DNA from: UBA8110 sp964597275
GTDB lineage: Bacteria > SAR324 > NAC60-12
Length of the DNA: 64,000 nt
NCBI GenBank assembly: GCA_964597275.1
Contig: CAZQXS010000001.1
Span: 1 to 64,000, forward strand
Reading direction: 5' to 3'
The translations under genes were made by a program, and so were the position numbers. Shown piece after piece: positions 36,180 through 44,885 of this stretch; within the stretch, counting starts at the first letter, position 1; each line of letters starts with the position of its first letter. The notes under the pieces are model-generated. The model worked only from the letters and a program-made list of their open reading frames with translations. It did not search any database and was not told the DNA's origin.

Positions 36180-38804
36180 TCAGTCTGCCGTGGAAAACCG
36201 CAGCTCGCTGTTTTCCACGGAAACGCGCACCGCGCCGTCCTTGACGGTGCCCTTGAGCAGTTCGCGGGCGAGCGGGGTTTCGAGTTCCTTTTGGATGGCT
36301 CGCTTGAGCGGACGCGCCCCGTAGGTGGGGTCGTAGCCCACGTCCATGAGGAAGTCCACTGCCGAATCATCGAGGTCCAGCGTGATCCTGCGTTCGTCGA
36401 GCCGTTTTTGCAACCGTTGGAGTTGGATGCGCACGACATCGCGCAGGTGCCGCTTGCGCAGCGGGTGGAAGACCACGGTGTCGTCAATGCGGTTGAGGAA
36501 TTCCGGGCGGAAGTGCTGCCGGAGTTCCTGCTGCACGGCGAACTTCTGCTGGGCGCTGCGGATCAATTCTGAGTCCTCGTCCTCGGCTTCCTCCGGAGTG
36601 CCCGCCATTTCGGTGAGCCGCTGGGAGCCGAGGTTGGAGGTCATCAGCACGAGCGTGTTGCGGAAGTCCACGGTGCGGCCCTGCGAGTCCGTGAGCCGCC
36701 CGTCGTCGAGAATCTGGAGCAGCGCGTTGAAGACGTCCGGGTGCGCCTTCTCGATCTCGTCGAAGAGGACGACGCTGTAGGGCCGCCGCCGCACGGTTTC
36801 GGTGAGCTGCCCGCCCTCGTCGTAGCCAACGTAGCCCGGAGGGGCGCCGATCAGCCGCGAGACCGCATGCCGCTCCATGTACTCGGACATGTCGAGCCGC
36901 ACCAGCGCCTGCTCGTCGTCAAAGAGGAATTCCGCAAGGGCACGGGCCAACTCGGTCTTGCCGACTCCGGTGGGGCCGAGGAAGATGAAGCTGCCGAGCG
37001 GTCGGTGGGGATCGTTGATGCCGGAACGCGAGCGTTGCACTGCGTCCGAGACCACCTGAATCGCCTCGTCCTGCCCGACCACGCGCTGGTGCAGGTGTTC
37101 CGGAAGCCGCAGCAGCTTCTCGTTTTCGCCCTCCAGCAGCTTGGTCACGGGGATGCCCGTCCAGTGGGCCACGATCTCGCTGATGTCCTCTGCATCCACC
37201 TCTTCCTTGAGCAGGCGGTTCCCGGAGCCTTGTCCGTTTTCCTGTGCTTGCGCGGCCTCAAGCCGCTTGCGCAACTCCGGCAGGGTGCCGTATTCCAGCC
37301 GTGCGGCTTCCTCCAGGTTGTAGTCGCGCTTGGCCTGCTCGATTTTCGTGTTGGTTTCGTCCAACTGCTGCTTGAGCTGCGCAACGGTGTTCAGCCCGGA
37401 TTTCTCCAACTCCCACTGCGCCTGCATCGCGTTGAACTGCTCCCGCAGGTCCGCGAGATCTTTGCCCAGCTTGTCCAGCCGCTCCTTGGAGGCGGAATCG
37501 GTTTCCTTCTTGAGGGCTTCCTGCTCGATTTCGAGTTGCAGGATTTTGCGTGAAATCTCGTCCATCTCGGCAGGCATGGAGTTGATTTCCACGCGCAGAC
37601 GGGCAGCGGCCTCGTCCATCAGATCAATCGCCTTGTCCGGCAGGAAGCGGTCGGCGATGTAGCGGTGGGAGAGCGTGGCGGCGGCGATCAGGGCGTTGTC
37701 CTTGATGCGCACGCCGTGGTGGATTTCGTAGCGTTCCTTGAGGCCGCGCAGAATCGAGATGGTGTCCTCTACCGTGGGCTGGTTCACCAACACCTGCTGG
37801 AAACGCCGCTCCAGCGCGGGGTCTTTTTCGATGTGTTTGCGGTACTCGTCCAGCGTGGTCGCGCCGATGCAATGCAACTCGCCCCGCGCCAGCATGGGCT
37901 TGAGCAGGTTTCCGGCATCCATCGCGCCCTCCGCCTTGCCCGTTCCGACGACGGTGTGCAACTCGTCAATGAACAGCACGATCTGGCCGTCCGCCTCCTG
38001 CACCTCCTTCAAAACCGCCTTGAGCCGTTCCTCGAACTCGCCCCGATACTTGGCCCCCGCGATCAGTGCCCCCATGTCCAGCGAAACCAGCCGCTTGTCC
38101 TTGAGGCTGTCCGGAACGTCGTGGCGGGCGATGCGCTGGGCGAGTCCTTCCGCAATCGCGGTCTTGCCCACCCCCGGCTCGCCGATGAGGACAGGATTGT
38201 TCTTGGTGCGGCGGGACAGCACTTGGATCACGCGGCGGATTTCGTCGTCGCGCCCGATCACCGGATCGAGCTTGCCGGAACGCGCCCGCTCCGTGAGGTC
38301 GAGGCCGTATTTTTCCAGTGCCTCGTAAGTCTCCTCCGGATTCTGACTGGTCACGCGCTGGCCCCCGCGCATTTCCTTGAGGGTCGCCAGCAGGTCTTTG
38401 CGCGAAACCCCTGCCTCGGCCAGCAGTCGTCCAGCCGCCGCCTTGCGGTGCTTGAGCAGGGCCAGCAGCAGGTGTTCGACACTGACGTACTCGTCGTCCA
38501 GCCGCTTGGCCTCGTCCTTGGCTTCCAGCAGGGCTTGGTTGAAATCCCCGGAGGCGGCGACGCGCCCGGGGCCCGAGCCGGAATAGCGGGGCAGTCGCTC
38601 CAGTTCACGGTCCACGGTGCGGCTGAAGTCGGGAGTCGTCACGTCCAGCTTGTCGAGCAGGCGCGGCACCAGTCCCTGTTCCTGCGTGACCAGTGCGTGC
38701 AGCAGGTGCAGGGCGGTGAGTTCCGAATGCTGGCGGCGCACCGCCTCGGCGTGGGCGGTTTCGATCGCCGCCACCGACTTCTGGGTGAGATTCTGCGTGT
38801 TCAT
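36180..38804 (-). CDS. clpB: Protein disaggregase ClpB
   Basis: An 874-residue AAA+ disaggregase working with DnaK. The N-terminal Clp domain comprises residues 1-150, followed by NBD1 with Walker A GEPGVGKT (208-215) and Walker B VLFIDELHT. The coiled-coil M domain spans about 400-530 and NBD2 has Walker A GPTGVGKTELA. A C-terminal ClpB-small domain ends the protein. Length matches the family. A CIRCE element lies 28 bp upstream of the ATG, so control by HrcA is likely. Confidence 0.97.
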   Translation of the reverse strand: MNTQNLTQKSVAAIETAHAEAVRRQHSELTALHLLHALVTQEQGLVPRLLDKLDVTTPDFSRTVDRELERLPRYSGSGPGRVAASGDFNQALLEAKDEAKRLDDEYVSVEHLLLALLKHRKAAAGRLLAEAGVSRKDLLATLKEMRGGQRVTSQNPEETYEALEKYGLDLTERARSGKLDPVIGRDDEIRRVIQVLSRRTKNNPVLIGEPGVGKTAIAEGLAQRIARHDVPDSLKDKRLVSLDMGALIAGAKYRGEFEERLKAVLKEVQEADGQIVLFIDELHTVVGTGKAEGAMDAGNLLKPMLARGELHCIGATTLDEYRKHIEKDPALERRFQQVLVNQPTVEDTISILRGLKERYEIHHGVRIKDNALIAAATLSHRYIADRFLPDKAIDLMDEAAARLRVEINSMPAEMDEISRKILQLEIEQEALKKETDSASKERLDKLGKDLADLREQFNAMQAQWELEKSGLNTVAQLKQQLDETNTKIEQAKRDYNLEEAARLEYGTLPELRKRLEAAQAQENGQGSGNRLLKEEVDAEDISEIVAHWTGIPVTKLLEGENEKLLRLPEHLHQRVVGQDEAIQVVSDAVQRSRSGINDPHRPLGSFIFLGPTGVGKTELARALAEFLFDDEQALVRLDMSEYMERHAVSRLIGAPPGYVGYDEGGQLTETVRRRPYSVVLFDEIEKAHPDVFNALLQILDDGRLTDSQGRTVDFRNTLVLMTSNLGSQRLTEMAGTPEEAEDEDSELIRSAQQKFAVQQELRQHFRPEFLNRIDDTVVFHPLRKRHLRDVVRIQLQRLQKRLDERRITLDLDDSAVDFLMDVGYDPTYGARPLKRAIQKELETPLARELLKGTVKDGAVRVSVENSELRFSTAD

Positions 38805-38831
38805 GGAGCCTCGCTTGAAATCATGATCGTC

Positions 38832-38858
38832 TTGGCACTCACTTTAGCAGAGTGCTAA
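38832..38858 (-). promoter_or_regulatory. CIRCE (HrcA operator) and promoter of clpB
   Basis: TTGGCACTC (38832-38840), nine bases, then GAGTGCTAA (38850-38858): one mismatch from the CIRCE consensus TTAGCACTC-N9-GAGTGCTAA. It lies 28-54 bp before the clpB ATG. On the minus strand TTGTGT (38868-38863) and TAAAGT (38846-38841) are spaced 16 bp, so the operator overlaps the -10 region and spacer, as expected for repression. Confidence 0.9.
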
Positions 38859-38974
38859 CAAAACACAAGGGAGACTTTTTCGGAGTTTGCAATCCGGGGA
38901 TTTCCTGCAAGGATGCTGGATGGGTGGGTGAGGCCCCCCCCCAAGCTTTTTTTTCATCCTTTTCATCAAGTCGC

Positions 38975-39958
38975 ATGGACACGTTGAGAACCCTGCTGGC
39001 CCGCTCGCCGAACCTGGTGGGCATCTGCTGCGTGATTGGCGCAATGGCCTCGTTCACCACGCAGGATTCGGCGGTGAAGTGGCTGAGCGGCGGGTATCCG
39101 CTGCATCAGATCATCCTGACCCGTGCAGGGGTGGCCATGATCGTGACGCTGCTGGTGTTCGTTCCGCTGGAGGGCAGCAGCTACCGTCAGTTGCGGACCA
39201 GCCGCCTAGCGCTTCACCTGCTGCGGGGCTTGGGGATTGTGGTCGCCAACCTCTGTTTTTTCACGGGACTGGCCACCTTGCCGCTGGGGGAGGCGACGGC
39301 GATCTTCTTTGTGGCCCCGCTGCTGATCACGATCTTCTCGGTGTTGATGCTAGGGGAGCGCGTGGAGGCTTCCCGCTGGGGCGCGGTGGCGATTGGACTG
39401 ACCGGGGTGGCGGTGGTGCTGCGTCCGGGGGCGGAGGTGTTCCGGCTGGTGAGCCTGCTGCCGCTGGCCGCCGCGACGGCCTACGCCCTCGTGCAGATCA
39501 CCACGCGGCTCATCGGCAAGCAGGACAAGGCGTCCACGATGGCCTTCTACATCCAGTTCACCTTTGTCGTGGTCAGTGCCTCAATCGGACTGGCTTTCGG
39601 CGATGGCCGCCACGCCAACCCGGACAACCCCACGGTGGATTTCCTCTTCCGGGCGTGGGCGTGGCCCTCGGCCCACGACTGGCTGGTGATGACCGGAGCC
39701 GGACTCCTGAGCGGCATCGGCGGCTACCTGATCAGCCAGGGCTACCGTCAGGCCGAAGCCGGACTCGTCGCCCCCTTCGAGTACATCGCCCTCCCGCTTG
39801 CCATCTTCTGGAGCGTGTTCCTCTTTCAGGAATGGCCGGACTGGCTGGCGTGGCTCGGCATGGCGCTCATCGCCTGCTCCGGCGCGTACAGTGCCTACTC
39901 CGAATCCCGCAAAAACCGCAACGCCGACTTCGCCCAGCCGCAGCCCCGCAACCGCTGA
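38975..39958 (+). CDS. EamA/DMT-family transporter
   Basis: A 327-residue integral membrane protein with about ten hydrophobic segments forming two EamA repeats: GEATAIFFVAPLLITIFSVL ends the first, and GYRQAEAGLVAPFEYIALP is in the second. The start at 38975 (MDTLRTLLARSP) is in the expected place for the family; the frame runs 41 codons upstream over a poly-C tract. The family includes metabolite exporters; substrate unknown. It is divergent from clpB. A run of nine Cs and one of eight Ts lie in its 5' leader. Confidence 0.9.
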   Translation: MDTLRTLLARSPNLVGICCVIGAMASFTTQDSAVKWLSGGYPLHQIILTRAGVAMIVTLLVFVPLEGSSYRQLRTSRLALHLLRGLGIVVANLCFFTGLATLPLGEATAIFFVAPLLITIFSVLMLGERVEASRWGAVAIGLTGVAVVLRPGAEVFRLVSLLPLAAATAYALVQITTRLIGKQDKASTMAFYIQFTFVVVSASIGLAFGDGRHANPDNPTVDFLFRAWAWPSAHDWLVMTGAGLLSGIGGYLISQGYRQAEAGLVAPFEYIALPLAIFWSVFLFQEWPDWLAWLGMALIACSGAYSAYSESRKNRNADFAQPQPRNR

Positions 39959-40044
39959 AGCAAGGATGCGCGGCACCGCTCCCCTGCGCGGCGGCCCAGG
40001 GTTCCCGGCGTTTCATTTCCGGATACCGTTGGTGATGGTGATGA

Positions 40045-40665
40045 TCAACCCCCTCCTGAAAAAAAGGTTCCATTCCAGGGTTTGCCGTTCTTGAATTCTC
40101 CGATAAACCTACCGACCTCCGGCACAATCATGATCCCCTGCCCGTGCTTCTTGCCGCCCCTGAATTCCCCGACATACTTCTGACCACTCGGCCAAATGAA
40201 GGTGCCCTGCCCATGCTCCTTGTCATTCTTGAATGCCCCGACATACTTTGAGCCATCCGGCCAAGTGGCGGTTCCCTGCCCGTGCCTCTTGCCGTCCCTG
40301 AAATCACCGACATACTAACCCACCTCCGCCTAATAGGCGGTTCCCTGCCAGTGTGGCTTGCCGTTCTTGTGTTCCCCGACATACTTGCTTCCATCCGCTA
40401 AAGTGTGGGTGCCCTGCCCGTGCGGAACGCCGTCGCGAACCTTTCCCACATAAACAACGTCCCTCTCCGGATCGCCTGTGGCTTTCCATTGTTTGGGTTT
40501 CACATGCCAGTAGAGTGTGCCCTCGCGGGGTTCCTGCTCTTGCTGTGTGGGAGCCTTGACTGCTACACGCTTGGTGGGTGCTTCAGCAGGTGGCGGGGGA
40601 TCGCTGGCGGCACAGGCGGTCAGGAAGACGGCCAGCGTCAGCAGCGGCTTGCAGGGAATGCGCAT
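40045..40665 (-). pseudogene. MORN-repeat lipoprotein interrupted by two in-frame amber codons
   Basis: A 207-codon frame with no indel but TAG codons at 40332-40330 and 40317-40315. The N-terminus has a lipoprotein signal (MRIPCKPLLTLAVFLTACAA, Cys at the lipobox LTAC). Before the stops there is one and a half MORN repeats (YVGKVRDGVPHGQGTHTLAD, GSKYVGEHKNGKPHWQGT) and after them four more (YVGDFRDGKRHGQG, YVGAFKNDKEHGQG, YVGEFRGGKKHGQG, FIGEFKNGKPWNG). A strong AAGGAGG lies six bases before the ATG at 40665. Most likely a recent pseudogene; a truncated 111-residue lipoprotein could still be made. Confidence 0.85.
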
Positions 40666-40768
40666 CATGGGCCTCCTTGGAAGGGATTTGGACTCGGTGA
40701 TGCCTGTTTTTACCACGCGCTGGAAGGCGGAGCAAGCCGAGAATTTCCGGGGTGTCCTTTCACTGAAA

Positions 40769-40794
40769 GGCGGCTCCGCTCCGCTGGAGCCGCC
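40769..40794 (-). terminator. Strong hairpin downstream of the dehydratase gene
   Basis: GGCGGCTCC (40769-40777) pairs perfectly with GGAGCCGCC (40786-40794) around an eight-base loop. On the minus strand it is followed by only TTT, and it sits 30 bp after the dehydratase stop. A second small hairpin (CCTTTCA/TGAAAGG) lies beside it at 40756-40770. Termination is plausible but the short T-run makes it uncertain; it may only stabilise the 3' end. Confidence 0.45.
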
Positions 40795-40823
40795 CTATCT
40801 CACCACCGACCACCGACCACCAG

Positions 40824-41768
40824 CTACCGAATCCACGGCAGCGCATCGAGGTTGGCGTTGCCTCCAGAGAGGAGAAGGCCGATTTTTTTGCCGTTGAAGC
40901 TTTCTGGGGCTTTCAGCACGGCGGCAAGCGTGACGGAACTGGACGGTTCCACGACGATCTTCAGCCGCTCCCAGAGCATCCGCAGGGCGGCGATGATCTC
41001 CTCTTCCGAAACCGGAATCACCTCCGTCACATGCTGCTGCACGATGGGGAAGGTGAGGGTGCCGATCTGGGCGCGCAACCCGTCGGCGATGGTGTTGACG
41101 GTGGCATTCTGCACGATGTGCCCTGCTTTCAAGGAACGGATCGTGTCATCGGCTTCCTGCGGTTCTGCGCCATAGACGGAGATTTCCGGATTCTTACCTT
41201 GTGCCGCCAGCAGGGTTCCGCTCAGCAAGCCCCCGCCGCTGACCGGGGAAACGAGGGTGTCCAAATCTGGGCACTCGGTTAGCAATTCCCACGCGGCGGT
41301 GCCCTGTCCGGCAATGATGCGCTCGTCGTTGTACGGATGCACCACGGTCGCCCCGGTGCGCTCCACCAGTTCCGCAAGGGTGCCTTCGCGGGAGCCGTGC
41401 GAGGATTCACAAAAGACGATCTCGCCTCCGTAGCGCCGCACGTTCTCCACTTTCACCTGCGGGGTGTTGTGCGGCATCACGACGGTGACGCGGGCGTTTT
41501 TCAGGGACGCGGCCAGCGCGAGCGCGGCCCCGTGGTTTCCGGACGAGGTGGTGGCGACCCCCTTCGCCAAATCCGCCTCGCTGAGTTGGAGCAGGGTGTT
41601 GGTCGCCCCCCGGAACTTGAACGAGCCGGCCCGCTGGAAGTTCTCGCACTTGAAGTGCAACTCGGCCTGCACAAGCTGGTTGAGGCTGCGACTGCGCAGG
41701 ACGGGGGTTTGGTGGAGGTGGGGAGCAATGCGCTGATGCGCGGCTTGGACGTCTGCGGATGTGACCAT
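40824..41768 (-). CDS. PLP-dependent threonine/serine dehydratase-like ammonia-lyase
   Basis: A 314-residue fold-type II PLP enzyme. The cofactor lysine is in AGSFKFRGATN, the phosphate-binding loop follows the pattern SSGNHGAALALAAS, and the C-terminal SGGNANLD contacts the pyridine ring. Relatives include threonine deaminase, serine racemase, L-threo-3-hydroxyaspartate ammonia-lyase and the EutB dehydratase of ectoine use. No ACT regulatory domain is present, so a catabolic rather than biosynthetic role is likely. It is 19 bp downstream of the M20 amidohydrolase gene. Confidence 0.88.
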   Translation of the reverse strand: MVTSADVQAAHQRIAPHLHQTPVLRSRSLNQLVQAELHFKCENFQRAGSFKFRGATNTLLQLSEADLAKGVATTSSGNHGAALALAASLKNARVTVVMPHNTPQVKVENVRRYGGEIVFCESSHGSREGTLAELVERTGATVVHPYNDERIIAGQGTAAWELLTECPDLDTLVSPVSGGGLLSGTLLAAQGKNPEISVYGAEPQEADDTIRSLKAGHIVQNATVNTIADGLRAQIGTLTFPIVQQHVTEVIPVSEEEIIAALRMLWERLKIVVEPSSSVTLAAVLKAPESFNGKKIGLLLSGGNANLDALPWIR

Positions 41769-41787
41769 GAGGCAATCGGGTTGAGGT

Positions 41788-43014
41788 TCAGAGGTTTTGC
41801 AAAATCGAGGCGGCGGCATCGGCCAACACCTGACCGCCCAGCACGATGTCCTCGTCGTGGCTGTTTTCGGAAAAATCGTGGCTGATGCCGCCAATCGAGG
41901 GGATGAAGAGCATGGCGCAGGGCAAAACGTCGTGCAGCACTCCCGCATCGTGGAACGCTCCGCTGGGCATTTTCACCCACTGTCCGGGCGCGTGGGTTTC
42001 AGCGGATTGCACGAGGTGCGCTTGCAGACGCTCGTCCATCGGCGAGGGCGGGATTTTTTCGCGGGCCGGAGCAATTTCGACTTGAGCGCCGCCCCGTGCG
42101 TTGATTTTGGCAACGAGTTTTTCGGCGATGTCCTCAAAGGCGTCGAGCACGTCCGTGGAGCGGTCCCGGAACTGCAACTCCAGCTCGGCGTAGCCGGGCA
42201 CGATCGAGGACGCGCAGGGATGGAGAACCGCCCGCCCCATCGTCCAGACTGTGCGGGGGCCAGCCGCTTTGGGGAATTCCTCGTTGATCGCGTTGGCGAG
42301 AGCGTAAAGGGCGGTGGCGGCGTCCTTGCGTCCGGACATCATCGTGGTGCCCGCGTGGTTCTGCTGCCCCCGGAACGTGAAGACCGTGCCGCGCAGGCCG
42401 ACGATTTCGGTGACGATTCCGATTTTGTTGCCGTCCTCCTCCAAGTGCGGGCCTTGCTCGATGTGCGCCTCCAGAAACCCTGCGTAGCGTTCCGGGGCAA
42501 GCCGCTGGCGGGGAACCGCACTCAGTCCGGCTTCAGCAAGGGCGGCGGAAAGCGGAACCCCCTGCTTGTCCGTGACTCCGGCTTCCTGCTCGGGTGTGAA
42601 CTTGCCTGCAAACGAGCGGCTTCCCAGCGAGCTGTAAAAGCGCGATTCTTCGTCTTGCCACGAAACCGCATCGACCGCCAAGCCTGCCGTTTCCGGAGCT
42701 TCGGACAGCGCACGGGCGACCTCCAGCCCGTAGATCACGCCCAGGGCGCCATCAAGCCAGCCGCCCGTGGGCTGGGTGTCCGAGTGGGAGCCGATCAAGA
42801 GCGCCGGGCCGGGGTTGCGGGAGTGTCCGAAGACGTTGCCCACTCCGTCAATCGAGGCGTCCAGCCCGGCCTGCTCATAGCGGGATTTCAGCCAGCGGCG
42901 GGCCTCCATGTCCTGTATCGAGAATGCGGGGCGGACCACGCCGATTCCCTCCGCGCCATGCCGGCGCAGTTCCTTCAAGTCGGCGAGCAGCCGATCCGCG
43001 TTGATCTTGGGCAT
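41788..43014 (-). CDS. M20-family amidohydrolase (N-carbamoyl-L-amino-acid hydrolase / allantoate amidohydrolase type)
   Basis: A 408-residue Zn-dependent hydrolase. Metal ligands are visible: GSHSDTQPTGGWLDGALG, SWQDEESRFYSSLGSRSF, EAHIEQGPHLEEDG and, at the C-terminus, ISHDFSENSHDEDI. The lid-domain segment QQNHAGTTMMSGRKDAATAL is typical of the HyuC/AllC/beta-ureidopropionase group. It cleaves a carbamoyl- or ureido-group from an amino-acid-like substrate. It is divergent from the TRAP operon at 43284, whose transporter may bring in the substrate. Exact substrate unknown. Confidence 0.9.
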   Translation of the reverse strand: MPKINADRLLADLKELRRHGAEGIGVVRPAFSIQDMEARRWLKSRYEQAGLDASIDGVGNVFGHSRNPGPALLIGSHSDTQPTGGWLDGALGVIYGLEVARALSEAPETAGLAVDAVSWQDEESRFYSSLGSRSFAGKFTPEQEAGVTDKQGVPLSAALAEAGLSAVPRQRLAPERYAGFLEAHIEQGPHLEEDGNKIGIVTEIVGLRGTVFTFRGQQNHAGTTMMSGRKDAATALYALANAINEEFPKAAGPRTVWTMGRAVLHPCASSIVPGYAELELQFRDRSTDVLDAFEDIAEKLVAKINARGGAQVEIAPAREKIPPSPMDERLQAHLVQSAETHAPGQWVKMPSGAFHDAGVLHDVLPCAMLFIPSIGGISHDFSENSHDEDIVLGGQVLADAAASILQNL

Positions 43015-43283
43015 GTCAGCAATTCCTTTTCAAAAAATCGGTAATCGTGATCTTGGGTCGTGGGTTCATTATCGCTATCGTAATCGCTATCGCTATCGCC
43101 TTCGAAACCGATCCCGACCCCGATGGCGATTCTGGATTCCCCTTTTATTGTTCCTTATGACATCACAGCATTGATCCCGCCCAGCGGCCAGCAAATTACA
43201 GATTGCCAATCGCAATGTTCCGCATTATCATTTTCGGGTTCAGGGGGAGAACCACAACCATTCATTCAACTTCAGGAGAAGCG
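43015..43283. repeat. Intergenic region with short-period (TATCGC) repeats between divergent operons
   Basis: No gene is seen. ATCGCTATCG occurs at 43071-43080, and TAATCGCTATCGCTATCGCC at 43081-43100, a six-base periodicity with a few substitutions, followed by CCGATCCCGACCCCGAT. Similar degenerate stretches occur between other genes of this window (21030-21170). The dctP ribosome-binding site (AGGAG) lies at its right end. Promoters for the two divergent operons must be here but none is convincing. Confidence 0.6.
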
Positions 43284-44300
43284 ATGAAATCAATCAAGAA
43301 GCTGGGACTGATCGTGGCGGGATTGCTCGTGATGAGCCTGCCCGCGCATGCGGCGAAGATCCTCAAGGTCAGCAGTTGGGCACCGCCCACGCACATGATC
43401 AACGCCATCGTCTGGCCGACGTGGGGCAAGTGGATCGAGGAAGCCACCGAAGGCCGCGTCAAGATCAAGATCGAGTACAACCTCGCCTCGCCGCTCAAGC
43501 AGTTCGGGGTGGTCCGGGACGGCATTGCGGACGCAAGCTGGATTTTCCACGGCTACAACACGCGCTATGTGGCGACGCAGGCGGTGGAGATGCCGAACCT
43601 CGGCACCAGCGCCGAAGCCGCCTCGGTGGCCTACTGGCGGGTGCATCAGTCGCACCTCAAGAACGCCAGGGAACATCGCGGCGTGGTGCTGGTCGGCCTC
43701 ACCTCGCATGGGCCTGCCGTGATTCAGACGAAGAGTCCGCTCAACAGCCTCTCCGACCTCAAGGGCCAGAAAATCCGGGTTCCGGGCGGAGTCGGCAGTC
43801 TGGTCGGCAAGGCGCTGGGCGTGACTGCCGTGAAACTGCCTGCACCGAAGGTGTATGAGGCGCTTTCCTCCGGAGTCGCCGATGGCATCTTCATGCCGAT
43901 GGAAACGCAGAAGAGCTTCCGCCTCAAGGAAGTCGTGCCGCATGTGACGATCATGCCCGGCGGCCTCTACTACGGCAGCTTCGCCTTCATCCTCAACCCG
44001 GATTTCCTCAGCAGCCTTTCCCAAAAGGATCAGGACGCGCTGATGAGCGTTTCCGGAGAGAGGCTTTCCAAGCTTGCCGGACAGGAGTGGGACCGCGCAG
44101 ACGCAGTGGGCCTCAAGGACGCACAGGCTTCCGGCTCCTCGATCTCCACGGCCAGTGCCGCGCTGCACAAGGAGTACCTCAGCATCATGGGCAACGTCGA
44201 GTCCGGTTGGCTGAAGCGCGTGGGCAAGAAAGGCGTGGACGGCAAAGCCGCACTGGCAGACCTCCGGCGCATCGCCAAGGAGTACGACGAGAGCAAGTGA
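43284..44300 (+). CDS. dctP: TRAP transporter substrate-binding protein (DctP), second system
   Basis: A 338-residue periplasmic protein. Signal peptide: MKSIKKLGLIVAGLLVMSLP, cleavage after AHA. AGGAG lies eight bases before the ATG. Family features include LKGQKIRVPGGVGSLVGKAL, with the conserved ligand arginine, and KVYEALSSGVADGIFMPMET. It differs clearly from the DctP at 4883. The operon dctP-dctQ-dctM is divergent from an M20 amidohydrolase and a PLP dehydratase, hinting at a nitrogenous carboxylate substrate; this is inference. Confidence 0.93.
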   Translation: MKSIKKLGLIVAGLLVMSLPAHAAKILKVSSWAPPTHMINAIVWPTWGKWIEEATEGRVKIKIEYNLASPLKQFGVVRDGIADASWIFHGYNTRYVATQAVEMPNLGTSAEAASVAYWRVHQSHLKNAREHRGVVLVGLTSHGPAVIQTKSPLNSLSDLKGQKIRVPGGVGSLVGKALGVTAVKLPAPKVYEALSSGVADGIFMPMETQKSFRLKEVVPHVTIMPGGLYYGSFAFILNPDFLSSLSQKDQDALMSVSGERLSKLAGQEWDRADAVGLKDAQASGSSISTASAALHKEYLSIMGNVESGWLKRVGKKGVDGKAALADLRRIAKEYDESK

Positions 44301-44842
44301 GTTCTCTCGACTCCAACGACACGCTTCTGCAGAACCCTCTGATCAAGCAACTTCAGGGGGTGAGCGGAACTGTGTCGTCCCTCACGCTTTTTGGGCTGAT
44401 GGCCCTGACCTGCGTGGACGTGGTGGGGCGTTACTTCTTCAACGCCCCGCTTGACGGCGCAACCGAACTCACGCAGATCATGCTCGGCATCGTCGTGTTT
44501 GCGATCTTGCCGCTGGTGAGCCTGCACGAGGAACATGTGAGCGTGGACCTCGTGGACCTCTGGTACCCCAAGCAGTGGGTCCGCCCCCGCCAGTTGCTGC
44601 TCAACGGGTTGATGGCCGTCCTCATGGCCGTGGTTGCGTGGCGGGTGTGGATCATTGCAGACTTCATGGCCGAATATGGGGACGCCACCGAGTTTCTGGC
44701 GATTCCGTATGCGCCCATCACCTACTTCATTGCCATCATGAGCGGGCTGGCGGGGGTCGCCTTCACCTGCAACGTCGTGCGCTACTGGCACCGCACCGAG
44801 GTGGGGTCCGAATCAAGCCCTGCCGAGTCCGACACCTACTGA
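44297..44842 (+). CDS. dctQ: TRAP transporter small permease (DctQ), second system
   Basis: A 181-residue membrane protein with four hydrophobic segments: VSSLTLFGLMALTCVDVVGR, TQIMLGIVVFAILPLVSLH, LLLNGLMAVLMAVVAWRVWI and ITYFIAIMSGLAGVAFTCNV. The GTG start overlaps the dctP stop by four bases, implying coupling. A shadow frame continues upstream but has no membrane character. Confidence 0.9.
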   Translation: MSSLDSNDTLLQNPLIKQLQGVSGTVSSLTLFGLMALTCVDVVGRYFFNAPLDGATELTQIMLGIVVFAILPLVSLHEEHVSVDLVDLWYPKQWVRPRQLLLNGLMAVLMAVVAWRVWIIADFMAEYGDATEFLAIPYAPITYFIAIMSGLAGVAFTCNVVRYWHRTEVGSESSPAESDTY

Positions 44843-44885
44843 ACTCCCCGGTCTCCTTCCAAACGTTCGTTGCCATGAAACTGCT

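Noticed and set aside
40315..40332. TAG codons in the MORN gene as evidence of amber recoding
   Set aside because: TAG is used as the normal stop of other genes here, such as dctM at 46202 and the GST at 47030, so a genome-wide sense meaning for TAG is not supported.
43071..43100. CRISPR-like repeat array
   Set aside because: The periods are 6-7 bases with no spacers; no cas genes were seen.
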